Positions 32,394 through 39,086 of a stretch of DNA of 39,086 nt are shown here, one piece after another (position 1 is the first letter of the stretch; the number at the start of each line of letters is the position of its first letter). The notes beneath the pieces are model-generated. The model did no database searches, had not been told where the DNA came from, and saw only the letters and a list, made by a program, of their open reading frames with translations. The DNA is from Fibrobacter sp. (lineage in GTDB: Bacteria > Fibrobacterota > Fibrobacteria > Fibrobacterales > Fibrobacteraceae), in contig JAEERM010000019.1 of the NCBI GenBank assembly GCA_016285835.1, forward strand, positions 1 through 39,086. Reading direction: 5' to 3'. Position numbers and translations under genes: made by a program.

Positions 32394-34451
32394 ATGATTA
32401 AAATTGAGCAAAATCTATTCGACGCACTGACCTACAAAGCTTATGGCTATTTCGAATGCAACCTGACCAAGGATGTCGTAATAGGCGATTTCTATAGATT
32501 TGTCAGGGGCCGCCCGATCCCGATGCGGAAAGGGAGGCCTCACGGAGAAGTCCACTACACGGAGCTGCTCAACCTTTGGGCAAAAGAAAACGTGCTCACC
32601 AAGTCCAGGGAGTTCCTGGAAACGGCAAGCCGAGAAAAGCTCATCGAAAAGTTCAATAAGAACGTACTGACCACCCAAGCCAGTTACTGGACCGTCCCCG
32701 CCGAAGGGACCACCCCCATCTGCCTCGAACAGAAGTTCTACCTGATGAAGGGCGATGACGGCGACATCTACACTCTCTGTGTAGTGAAGGATGTGTCCGA
32801 ACGCGAACGCAAGCATACCCGGATAGCCCAGATGGATGCCATGCTGAACGGCATCACCAGCGACTTCGAAAGCATCTTCTACGTCGACCTGGACCGCGAC
32901 ACCTACTTCTGCTACCGCACCAGCAAGCGGATGGAGGACTGCCTCAAGAAGTTCGAGACCCAGCCCCCCTACAGCAAGCAGATGGAAAACCTGGTGGACG
33001 GTCTCGTGACCAAGAGCGACCGCATGAAGGTATACGCACGCCTGCAGAGGGACTACATCCTCAATTACCTCGAACGCGAGCCAGCCCTCTTTATCGAGTT
33101 CAAGGCGAACATCGACGGAAACGAGCAGTTCTACCGCGCAAAGCTCACCCGCGACAAGGACAGCCACACCGGGAACTGCGTCATCCTAGGCTTAAGCAAT
33201 GTGGACGAGGAACGGAAAGCCGAACTTGAATTACGCGAACAGCAGAACCGCCAGAAAACGGAACTGCAAGAAGCAACCGCCAAGGCCGAGGCAGCGAACG
33301 CCGCGAAGAGCCGTTTCCTGTTCAACATGAGCCACGATATCCGCACCCCGATGAACGCCATCCTCGGGTTTGCCTCCTTAGCCCGCAAGTACATCGACAA
33401 CAAAGTCCAAGCCATCGATTATCTCGAAAAGGTCGCCCTCGCCGGGGATCACCTGCTGAGCCTCATCAACGACGTGCTCGACATGGCGCATATCGAAAGC
33501 GGCAAAATCAACCTGAAGAACGACCCAATCAACCTGCCGGAGTTCATCACCAAGTTCACCTCCATCATGCAGGAATCTGCGGCCAAGAGCGAAACCACTT
33601 TGGAACTTTCGCTGAAAAACATCCAGAACGAAAACGTCTACGCCGACGCCATGCACCTGGAGCGCGTCCTCCTGAACATCTTGAGCAACGCCATCAAGTA
33701 TTCCCCGCACAACAGCCGGATTTTGTTCACCGTAAGGCAGACCCCGAGTTTCCAGGGCCTCGCCTGCTTCGACTTCATCATCGAAGACAACGGCATCGGC
33801 ATGAGCAAGGAATTCCTGGCGCATGTTTTCGACGCCTTCTCCCGTGAACAAAGCTCCACCGCAAGCGGGGTGAACGGGACCGGGCTCGGGCTTTCTATCA
33901 CCAAGAACCTCGTCGAGATGATGGGCGGAACAATGGAAATCGAAAGCGAGCAGGGCAAGGGCACGACCGTGACCTGCCACCTCACCTTCAATATCCAGGA
34001 AAAGTTCTACACCTACAAGAAGGACAGCAACGCCAAACCCAAGGAAATCCAGAGCGGCTTGTTCGAAGGGAAAAGGGTCCTGCTCGTCGAGGACAACGAA
34101 CTGAACCGCGAAATTGCGCTAGACCACCTGAAAGAACTCGGGTTCATCGTGGACGAAGCCGAAAACGGCGCCGATGCGCTCCAAAGGATCAAGAGCAACA
34201 GGCCAGGCCTCTATGACCTCGTGCTGATGGACATCCAGATGCCCGTGATGGACGGCTACGAAGCCGCCTGTGAAATTCGCAAACTGGGTAATTCCGGCTA
34301 TTCTCAGGTCCCGATTGTCGCCATGACAGCAAACGCCTTTGAAGAAGACCGGCAAAAGGCCTTCCAGGTCGGTATGAACGGACATGTCGCCAAACCGGTC
34401 GACCCACAAAAACTTTCCGATTACTTGGCCCAATTTTTCATAGAGGCCTAG
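32394..34451 (+). CDS. Hybrid sensor histidine kinase with C-terminal receiver domain
   Basis: 685-residue cytosolic hybrid kinase without membrane helices. Two PAS-like regions (~8-140 ending 'VVKDVSERERK', and ~150-275 ending 'LGLSNVDEERKAEL') lead into a coiled coil (~275-302). HisKA carries the phospho-accepting H314 in 'FNMSHDIRTPMNA'. The HATPase_c has N-box 'NILSNAIKYS', G1 'DNGIGM' and G2 'GTGLGLSI'. The receiver domain (~560-680) starts 'RVLLVEDNELNRE' and carries phospho-Asp613 in 'LVLMDIQMP' and the conserved Lys in 'HVAKPVDP'. The chosen ATG 32394 excludes 19 low-complexity residues of the longer frame and sits next to a TATATTC box. The downstream HPt protein is the obvious phosphorelay partner; no DNA-binding response regulator is adjacent. 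Confidence 0.92.
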   Translation: MIKIEQNLFDALTYKAYGYFECNLTKDVVIGDFYRFVRGRPIPMRKGRPHGEVHYTELLNLWAKENVLTKSREFLETASREKLIEKFNKNVLTTQASYWTVPAEGTTPICLEQKFYLMKGDDGDIYTLCVVKDVSERERKHTRIAQMDAMLNGITSDFESIFYVDLDRDTYFCYRTSKRMEDCLKKFETQPPYSKQMENLVDGLVTKSDRMKVYARLQRDYILNYLEREPALFIEFKANIDGNEQFYRAKLTRDKDSHTGNCVILGLSNVDEERKAELELREQQNRQKTELQEATAKAEAANAAKSRFLFNMSHDIRTPMNAILGFASLARKYIDNKVQAIDYLEKVALAGDHLLSLINDVLDMAHIESGKINLKNDPINLPEFITKFTSIMQESAAKSETTLELSLKNIQNENVYADAMHLERVLLNILSNAIKYSPHNSRILFTVRQTPSFQGLACFDFIIEDNGIGMSKEFLAHVFDAFSREQSSTASGVNGTGLGLSITKNLVEMMGGTMEIESEQGKGTTVTCHLTFNIQEKFYTYKKDSNAKPKEIQSGLFEGKRVLLVEDNELNREIALDHLKELGFIVDEAENGADALQRIKSNRPGLYDLVLMDIQMPVMDGYEAACEIRKLGNSGYSQVPIVAMTANAFEEDRQKAFQVGMNGHVAKPVDPQKLSDYLAQFFIEA

Positions 34452-34475
34452 GGCGTTCAAACCAAGAGGTATCCC

Positions 34476-34832
34476 ATGACCCTACAAGAATTCTACGCCA
34501 GCGTTGACGAATCCCTGAAAGATGTCTTGAACCGCCTCCACAAGGAAGAACGCATCACCAAGTACCTCGGGCTGTTCTTGCAAGATCCGAGTTTCAACGA
34601 CCTCGAAAAGGCTTTCGGGGAAAAAGACGTCGAGAAGGCGTTCCGTGCAGCGCACACGCTCAAAGGGGTGGCCGCCAATCTCGGATTCCAGAAGCTCTAC
34701 GAAGCAAGCAGCGCATTGACCGAAGACCTCCGCCCCGGGGCGTTCACTGAATCGTCGGTGACGTTGTTCAGCACTGTACTGAACCTGTACAGCAACGTCA
34801 TCGAGAATATCCGTACCCTCCTGAAAGCATAA
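34476..34832 (+). CDS. Stand-alone HPt phosphotransfer protein
   Basis: 118-residue four-helix HPt protein. The phosphorylatable histidine is H60 in 'AAHTLKGVAANLGF', the canonical HTLKG motif. It begins 24 nt after the hybrid kinase stop with an AGAGG ribosome-binding site and is probably co-transcribed. Its role is to move phosphate from the kinase's receiver domain (Asp613) to a response regulator encoded elsewhere. Its TAA stop lies in the A-tract that, on the other strand, is the U-tract of the GH10 terminator. Confidence 0.9.
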   Translation: MTLQEFYASVDESLKDVLNRLHKEERITKYLGLFLQDPSFNDLEKAFGEKDVEKAFRAAHTLKGVAANLGFQKLYEASSALTEDLRPGAFTESSVTLFSTVLNLYSNVIENIRTLLKA

Positions 34833-34868
34833 AAAATCGGCCCCGGCGTTGGAGAAACCGAGACCGAT
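34830..34868 (-). terminator. Rho-independent terminator after the GH10 xylanase gene
   Basis: On the minus strand ATCGGTCTCGG pairs with CCGGGGCCGAT (11 bp with two G-U pairs) around an 11-nt loop, followed by TTTTTTAT. It lies ~55 nt beyond the GH10 stop and overlaps the HPt stop codon on the opposite strand. Confidence 0.85.
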
Positions 34869-34923
34869 AGTGTATGGATTAGGATTTGGTTTTATGAGAG
34901 AATCTACTCGCTATTAGCGGTCA

Positions 34924-36774
34924 TTAGCGGACCACTCGCACGGCCTGCATCTTGCCCGTCACACGGTTACGCAAGAAATACACGCCCGAAGTCTTGATAT
35001 CGCTAGAAGACTTGAGCAATTCCGCGGTTGCCTTGAAACCGTATCCGCTAATGATGCCCATGCGCATACCCTGCATATCGAACACGTAGTAATGCTGCAA
35101 AGTATTGCTTTCGTCCAACTTGGGGTCAGCCACGATAGCCAGCGGGTCGCCAGGGTCGGTAGGATTGGTAGGATTGGTTGCAATCGGTTCCGGGTCGGTC
35201 GCATTGGCACCCTTCACAAAGGTGAAGTAGTCCACGTCGAACCAGGAGCCCGTCACGTCCATGCGGAGGACATGCTTGCCCGCCGGGAGCGTCACGTTGG
35301 CAGAGACCTTGTTGTAGTCGTCATAATTCTCTTCGCCAGACGAGGCGGCAGGAACACTGATTTTTTCAGTAAGGGGATTGCCGTCAAGAGACATCTGGAA
35401 GCTGGAGGTAGAACCCGCGGCAGCAACGGCAGCAAAGAAGGTGTATTCGCCGGCTTCGGCCACGTTGATCGTGTATTCGAGCCAGTCGCCTTCGCTGTTG
35501 AAGCCCACCACGACGCCAGTCGCCTTCTTGTAGAGGTCGACACCGGTATCGCTACGGTAGTCGGAATCACCGTGGTTCTCGGTATCGGAATCCGCGTAGG
35601 ATTCGTTGCTCGTACCGTCATCGTTCTTGCCCTTGCCCGGAACGTCGAAGTCTTCGGCCTCGATCTTGCCCGGAATAGCGAAGGCGGCACCCTTGAACGG
35701 AAGTTGCGGTTCCGGCTCAACAGGTTCGCCACCCACGAGCCCCGTGGTATTTACACCCTTGTTCTTGGAGAGGTAATCCTTGAGCCATGTCATGGCCGGA
35801 CGGTCTTTTCCATCCTTGATGATACCGGAGTTTCCGTTCGTAGTCCACGTTGCTCCATAGATATAACCCCAAATAGTGATACCGGCAATATGCTCATTTT
35901 CCATGAACAAGGAAATCTGTTCCTGATAGCACTGCTTCTGGGTCTGGTCATTATCCGTACCGATATCGTATTCGGAAATGAACATCGGCGTTTGCGTTTT
36001 CTGCCAGATTTCATCAAGGACGCTCTTCAAGGTATTGAGGCTCAAGCATCCGCCGCCACCACCGGTACCACCGGCGCCGCCGCCCTGGGTCATCATGTCG
36101 TGGGCCTGGAGGCCATAGGCATCGACAGGAGCGCCATTTTTCTTGATGGTCTGGATAAGTTGAATACCTTCGTTCTTTTGCCACTGAACGGTATTGTAAT
36201 CATTGTAAATAAGGATTGCATCCGGCCAACGTTCACGAGCCATCTTGAATGCCGTGGTCACGAAGGTATAGTCACCGTTGTTGTCGCCACCGAGAGCCTG
36301 GATAATCTTGGTGTTGGGATAGCCGGAGTGGTACTGGTTGTTTCCGGTACGGATGGCTTCGTTCACCACGTCAATCATTTCGAGGTCGGGGAATTCCTTC
36401 TTGACAGCGTCAAACCAGTCCGTAATAGCCTTTTTGGTGTCGTCGGCGCTGAGGTTGCCCAGCCAATTCGGGTACTGCGAGCCCCACACGAGAGCGTGGA
36501 ACTTGAAGTGGCCACCATTCTGCTTGGCCCAGTTATAGGCAGCCTTACAGCCACTGAAGTTGCGATTGCCACGAGTGCCTTCGATAGACTGCCACTTACA
36601 TTCGTTTTCGGCGGTAATCTGGTTCCAGTAGGTTCCAAAGTCGGAACGCACCTGGCCACGTGTCGTAATGTTACCGACAAACTTGGCGGCTCCATCAGCC
36701 AGCCCGGGACCAGCGAACGAATACGCTGATGCAAGAAGCACGGCTGAGGTAATTATAGATTTAAAGCTAAGCAT
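34924..36774 (-). CDS. Secreted GH10 endo-xylanase with CBM6 and C-terminal sorting-like domain
   Basis: 616-residue exported xylanase. The frame opens at GTG 36780, but ATG 36774 has AAGG at a proper 8-nt distance and starts a clean signal peptide (IITSAVLLASAYSFA). The GH10 barrel (~24-345) contains 'TAENECKWQSIEG' (substrate -1 site), 'FHALVWGSQYPNW', acid/base Glu139 in 'DVVNEAI' and nucleophile Glu268 in 'MFISEYDIG'. A glycine-rich loop 'QGGGAGGTGGGGGC' interrupts the barrel. A CBM6 (~365-510: 'PGKIEAEDFDVPG', 'GDWLEYTINV', 'FDVDYFTFV') should bind xylan or amorphous cellulose. The C-terminus 'YYVFDMQGMRMG...SGVYFLRNRVTGKMQAVRVVR' resembles a type IX sorting domain. TAA is followed immediately by TGA. 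It lies downstream of GH43 on the same strand, 180 nt apart. Confidence 0.93.
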   Translation of the reverse strand: MLSFKSIITSAVLLASAYSFAGPGLADGAAKFVGNITTRGQVRSDFGTYWNQITAENECKWQSIEGTRGNRNFSGCKAAYNWAKQNGGHFKFHALVWGSQYPNWLGNLSADDTKKAITDWFDAVKKEFPDLEMIDVVNEAIRTGNNQYHSGYPNTKIIQALGGDNNGDYTFVTTAFKMARERWPDAILIYNDYNTVQWQKNEGIQLIQTIKKNGAPVDAYGLQAHDMMTQGGGAGGTGGGGGCLSLNTLKSVLDEIWQKTQTPMFISEYDIGTDNDQTQKQCYQEQISLFMENEHIAGITIWGYIYGATWTTNGNSGIIKDGKDRPAMTWLKDYLSKNKGVNTTGLVGGEPVEPEPQLPFKGAAFAIPGKIEAEDFDVPGKGKNDDGTSNESYADSDTENHGDSDYRSDTGVDLYKKATGVVVGFNSEGDWLEYTINVAEAGEYTFFAAVAAAGSTSSFQMSLDGNPLTEKISVPAASSGEENYDDYNKVSANVTLPAGKHVLRMDVTGSWFDVDYFTFVKGANATDPEPIATNPTNPTDPGDPLAIVADPKLDESNTLQHYYVFDMQGMRMGIISGYGFKATAELLKSSSDIKTSGVYFLRNRVTGKMQAVRVVR

Positions 36775-36829
36775 ATCCACATCCTTGTTTTGGTTAATTC
36801 CATACTATCTATAATCTATCCCGACACCA

Positions 36830-36935
36830 TCCATAGAGCCTTTTCCGAGGCTTAAAATCTATGGATAAATAGTCCATGCGCCATTGCCATTTTGTCAATG
36901 ACATCGTGGGTTTTTGGGGCAATGGAATAGCGCAT
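36830..36935. promoter_or_regulatory. Nested dyad-symmetry cluster between the GH43 and GH10 genes
   Basis: Three inverted repeats lie in the 180-nt spacer. TCCATAGA/TCTATGGA (36830-36837 with 36858-36865) encloses GCCT/AGGC. CCATTGCC/GGCAATGG (36881-36888 with 36918-36925) is extended by ATGCG/CGCAT (36876-36880 with 36931-36935). TGTCAATGACA lies inside its loop. No U-tract follows on the minus strand, so a simple terminator for GH43 is unlikely. It could be an operator or processing site setting the GH43/GH10 ratio. Function is inferred. Confidence 0.45.
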
Positions 36936-36954
36936 TTTTTGGCAAAAACGCTTT

Positions 36955-39086
36955 CTATTTCGCGATATTGACCATGAACGTTTCGCGGCCCCGAACCTCG
37001 CGGGCAATATAGACCGCAGGCCTGAAACCTTTCGCCCGAAGAGCCGTCGCCGCAGAGGGACGATCCATGATGACCTTGCCTACGAAACGGCCTCCCAAAT
37101 CATAAATTCCATAAGTACGCGGACCCGCTATTTCCATACGAAGAGCCTTGCGTATATCCGTCGTCGAATCGACTTCTAGAGCATCCTTGCCGCTGACAAA
37201 ATTCAGGTAGTCGATGTTTACGTAGTTACCGACAATCACCATCTTGAGCACATGCTCGCCCGCCGTCAACCCGGCAATGTTCGCCGATACGCTCGCGTAG
37301 GTGGACCAGTCTTCGCCTTTGGTTGCAACAAGCGTATCCGTAACCGCCACATCGTCGATGAACAGCTGGACACCCACATCGTCGGCGTTAGTCGCCATGC
37401 TCACATAGACGGTATAATCCCCTGCCGTCTTCACGTCGACAGAATACTTGAGCCATTCGCCATCGGCCGTATAGCCGATCGCATAGCCCTTGGAAGCATC
37501 GGCAGAATCCAGCTGCACAATGTCCACGCCATCTTCGCGGTACACGCCACCCTCATTTTTGCTGTCACTATCGCGGTAGGCGCGGTTCGCCTTGCCCTCG
37601 TCATAGTTCTCGGCTTCGATCTTGCCCGGAATCGCAGCGCGGACGCCCTTGTACGGAGCCGGAGGGGTAGTATCCTGCTCGATGGCATCCAGGTAGATTT
37701 CGTCCTTGTAGTCGGTACCAATCTTGAACCAGTCAAAGTCGGCATGGCCGCCCGCCGTCTTGGTCGCATAATTGAACAGACCGAAGCGGTAGCCCACGAA
37801 CATGTGGAGCGAATAACTGAGGCTTACGTTGTCGCCAATCTTTTTCCATTCCGTACCATCGGTACTATAGTAGAACGAGGCCGTACCGCGGTCAATCGGC
37901 AAGTCGAAATCGACACGCAGATAAACCTTGGAATCGGAGAGCGGTTCACTCGCCTTTTGGCTTTCGCCATTTTCGCCACCGCTGTACATCACGACCTTGT
38001 AGCTATCGCCACTCTTGGCTAGCGCGACAAAACCCTTGTCATCCTGCAAGGCGACGAGGCCCGCAATATCGCCGTCCTTCATGCCCGAGCCATCCACGAG
38101 CGTCCTGCCAGAGCACTTGGGGCCAAACGTGCGCTGGGTAAGCATGTTCTTCGCCGTCACAATCCTAGAATCGGTGCGGCTCGTGGTAATGCGGAAATGT
38201 CCGGGATTCGCCGTCAAGCTCCAGTTCTTGTCGTCGGGATTGTGGTTCCATTGCCATTCGAGCGGAAGCACGTCGGAATCGAAATCGTCACTTGTGACCA
38301 TGCCATAGCCCGGCAACGGGGATGCGGGCAATTCAAGCGTCGCCGGGGCCTTCTTGGTGCCACCTTCGGGTTCTGGCCAGCCATCCTTCCAGACCATCGG
38401 AACAAGGTGCGACATGCGGCCCACGGGGCCAGAATCGCGGAACAAAAGCGCATACCACTTGCCATCCGGAGTGTCAAAAATGCCACCCTGGGCAACTCCG
38501 TTATCTTGCAAGAAAATGCGACCGGAAAAACCATCCAGGAGGCTCTTGGAACGATAGACAACTTCCGTACGGCACGAACCGGCGGGCCATGAAATCGTAA
38601 ACAAATAGTATTCCCCGTTAATCTTTTCCATGTGCGAGCCTTCTTGCTGTACGTAATAGTTGCTGGAACCCGTCACCTGGTTGATGCTCACGCCACCGAG
38701 CTTTCCGCTCTTGCCGCCCTGCTTGACACCGCTCGCGTCGTCATTGAGCTGCACGTAGCTGATCTGGTCTCCGCTGCCGTAAAACACCCATGCTGTACCG
38801 TCATCGTCGAAGAACAGGGACGGATCATGGTAGAAGGGCAACTGCACCTCGGTCCAGGGGCCATTTTCCACATCTGCCGTTTTGTAGAGGTGCGTCTTAT
38901 TGCTGGTGTATGACGGTGTTAATACATAGAAAAAGCCGTCACGGTAGCGGATGCTCGAAGCCCAGGAGCCCTTGCCGTAGGCGTCCTGGCCGTTGAGGTT
39001 CATATTGTTGTTGTTGATGAGGGTCTGGTAGGCGTATCCCACCGTGCGCCACTGCGCAAGGTCAGTACTCTTGAAAACAGGTACGC
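36955..39086 (-). CDS. Secreted GH43 glycoside hydrolase with CBM6 and sorting-like C-terminus (5' end outside window)
   Basis: At least 710 residues are encoded; the frame stays open to the right edge, where it reads 'VPVFKSTDLAQWRTVGYAYQ', a typical GH43 first-blade end, so the N-terminus with the catalytic-base Asp is missing. Family 43 enzymes are inverting arabinofuranosidases or xylosidases. Visible are 'YHDPSLFFDDDGTAWVFYG' (pKa-modulating Asp) and the general-acid Glu in 'QQEGSHMEKINGEYYLF'. A C-terminal beta-sandwich accessory domain ('SDDFDSDVLPLEWQWNHNP'...'HADFDWFKIGTD') follows. Then come a CBM6 ('PGKIEAENYDEGK', 'GEWLKYSVDV', 'VNIDYLNFVSG') and a last module 'YGIYDLGGRFVGKV...PAVYIAREVRG' resembling type IX sorting domains. 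It probably acts with the adjacent GH10 on substituted xylan. Confidence 0.9.
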   Translation of the reverse strand, partial: VPVFKSTDLAQWRTVGYAYQTLINNNNMNLNGQDAYGKGSWASSIRYRDGFFYVLTPSYTSNKTHLYKTADVENGPWTEVQLPFYHDPSLFFDDDGTAWVFYGSGDQISYVQLNDDASGVKQGGKSGKLGGVSINQVTGSSNYYVQQEGSHMEKINGEYYLFTISWPAGSCRTEVVYRSKSLLDGFSGRIFLQDNGVAQGGIFDTPDGKWYALLFRDSGPVGRMSHLVPMVWKDGWPEPEGGTKKAPATLELPASPLPGYGMVTSDDFDSDVLPLEWQWNHNPDDKNWSLTANPGHFRITTSRTDSRIVTAKNMLTQRTFGPKCSGRTLVDGSGMKDGDIAGLVALQDDKGFVALAKSGDSYKVVMYSGGENGESQKASEPLSDSKVYLRVDFDLPIDRGTASFYYSTDGTEWKKIGDNVSLSYSLHMFVGYRFGLFNYATKTAGGHADFDWFKIGTDYKDEIYLDAIEQDTTPPAPYKGVRAAIPGKIEAENYDEGKANRAYRDSDSKNEGGVYREDGVDIVQLDSADASKGYAIGYTADGEWLKYSVDVKTAGDYTVYVSMATNADDVGVQLFIDDVAVTDTLVATKGEDWSTYASVSANIAGLTAGEHVLKMVIVGNYVNIDYLNFVSGKDALEVDSTTDIRKALRMEIAGPRTYGIYDLGGRFVGKVIMDRPSAATALRAKGFRPAVYIAREVRGRETFMVNIAK

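Noticed and set aside
36876..36940. Plus-strand terminator (dyad followed by TTTTTT)
   Set aside because: No plus-strand gene ends nearby and the stem has a long loop and an asymmetric 5-nt bulge; kept only as a dyad cluster.
1..39086. CRISPR arrays, insertion sequences, prophage genes
   Set aside because: No regularly spaced repeats, transposase or integrase motifs, or phage structural genes were seen on either strand.

Overview
The window looks like chromosome from a Fibrobacter-type bacterium (FCB group, cellulolytic gut or rumen lineage). The assignment rests on gene content. There are secreted GH8, GH10+CBM6 and GH43+CBM6 enzymes that share a C-terminal 'V/YxFDMQG...GVYxxR' module resembling type IX secretion sorting domains. 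There are also CotH/lamin-tail lipoproteins with Ser/Gly linkers, and promoter-like boxes of the Bacteroidetes style (TATATTTG). No rRNA, tRNA, IS element, phage gene or CRISPR array was seen. All family names come from recognising motifs by eye; no database search was run.

Layout. (1) About 1-11.5 kb is a surface-polysaccharide locus. The plus arm carries a truncated GT2, UDP-galactopyranose mutase, a DUF4422 transferase, a GT8, a secreted EEP-fold hydrolase and an O-antigen polymerase/ligase. It collides tail to tail, with a 20-bp overlap, with a minus arm of GT2, two tandem LicD proteins, a UDP-glucose 6-dehydrogenase of animal-like sequence and a small CotH lipoprotein. The inferred product is a glycan containing galactofuranose and possibly uronic acid, decorated by LicD-type phospho-transfer. 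(2) 11.6-14.8 kb holds a 1037-residue CotH/lamin-tail lipoprotein with a Gly/Met-rich insert. (3) 15-24.6 kb is mostly housekeeping on the minus strand: an EamA transporter, a TPR-lytic transglycosylase, ptsH-ptsI with an MCE/MlaD-like protein directly upstream, then an operon of a catalytically degenerate M16 lipoprotein, an unknown secreted protein and TrmH. (4) 24.7-24.85 kb is a gene-free stretch that folds into a three-way junction followed by a terminator, a candidate unrecognised small RNA on the plus strand. (5) 24.9-28.4 kb holds two Bat-type vWA membrane proteins (BatA/BatB) on the minus strand, separated by an opposite-strand membrane GGDEF-like protein with a degenerate active site. 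(6) 28.5-39.1 kb is a plant-cell-wall degradation region: GH8, an AT3 acyltransferase, a plus-strand hybrid histidine kinase with a separate HPt protein, then GH10-CBM6 and a GH43-CBM6 that runs off the right edge.

Regulation visible in sequence. TATATT-type boxes sit 4-6 nt upstream of three start codons that lack a Shine-Dalgarno sequence (glf, the polymerase, the hybrid kinase), suggesting leaderless transcripts. A TTTTTTGTATATTC 14-mer is shared by the batA and batB upstream regions, and at batA it overlaps the U-tract of the GH8 terminator. Good rho-independent terminators follow the large CotH gene, trmH, GH8 and GH10. The most plausible undescribed elements are the structured RNA at 24.71-24.85 kb and the split bat locus with its degenerate GGDEF protein.
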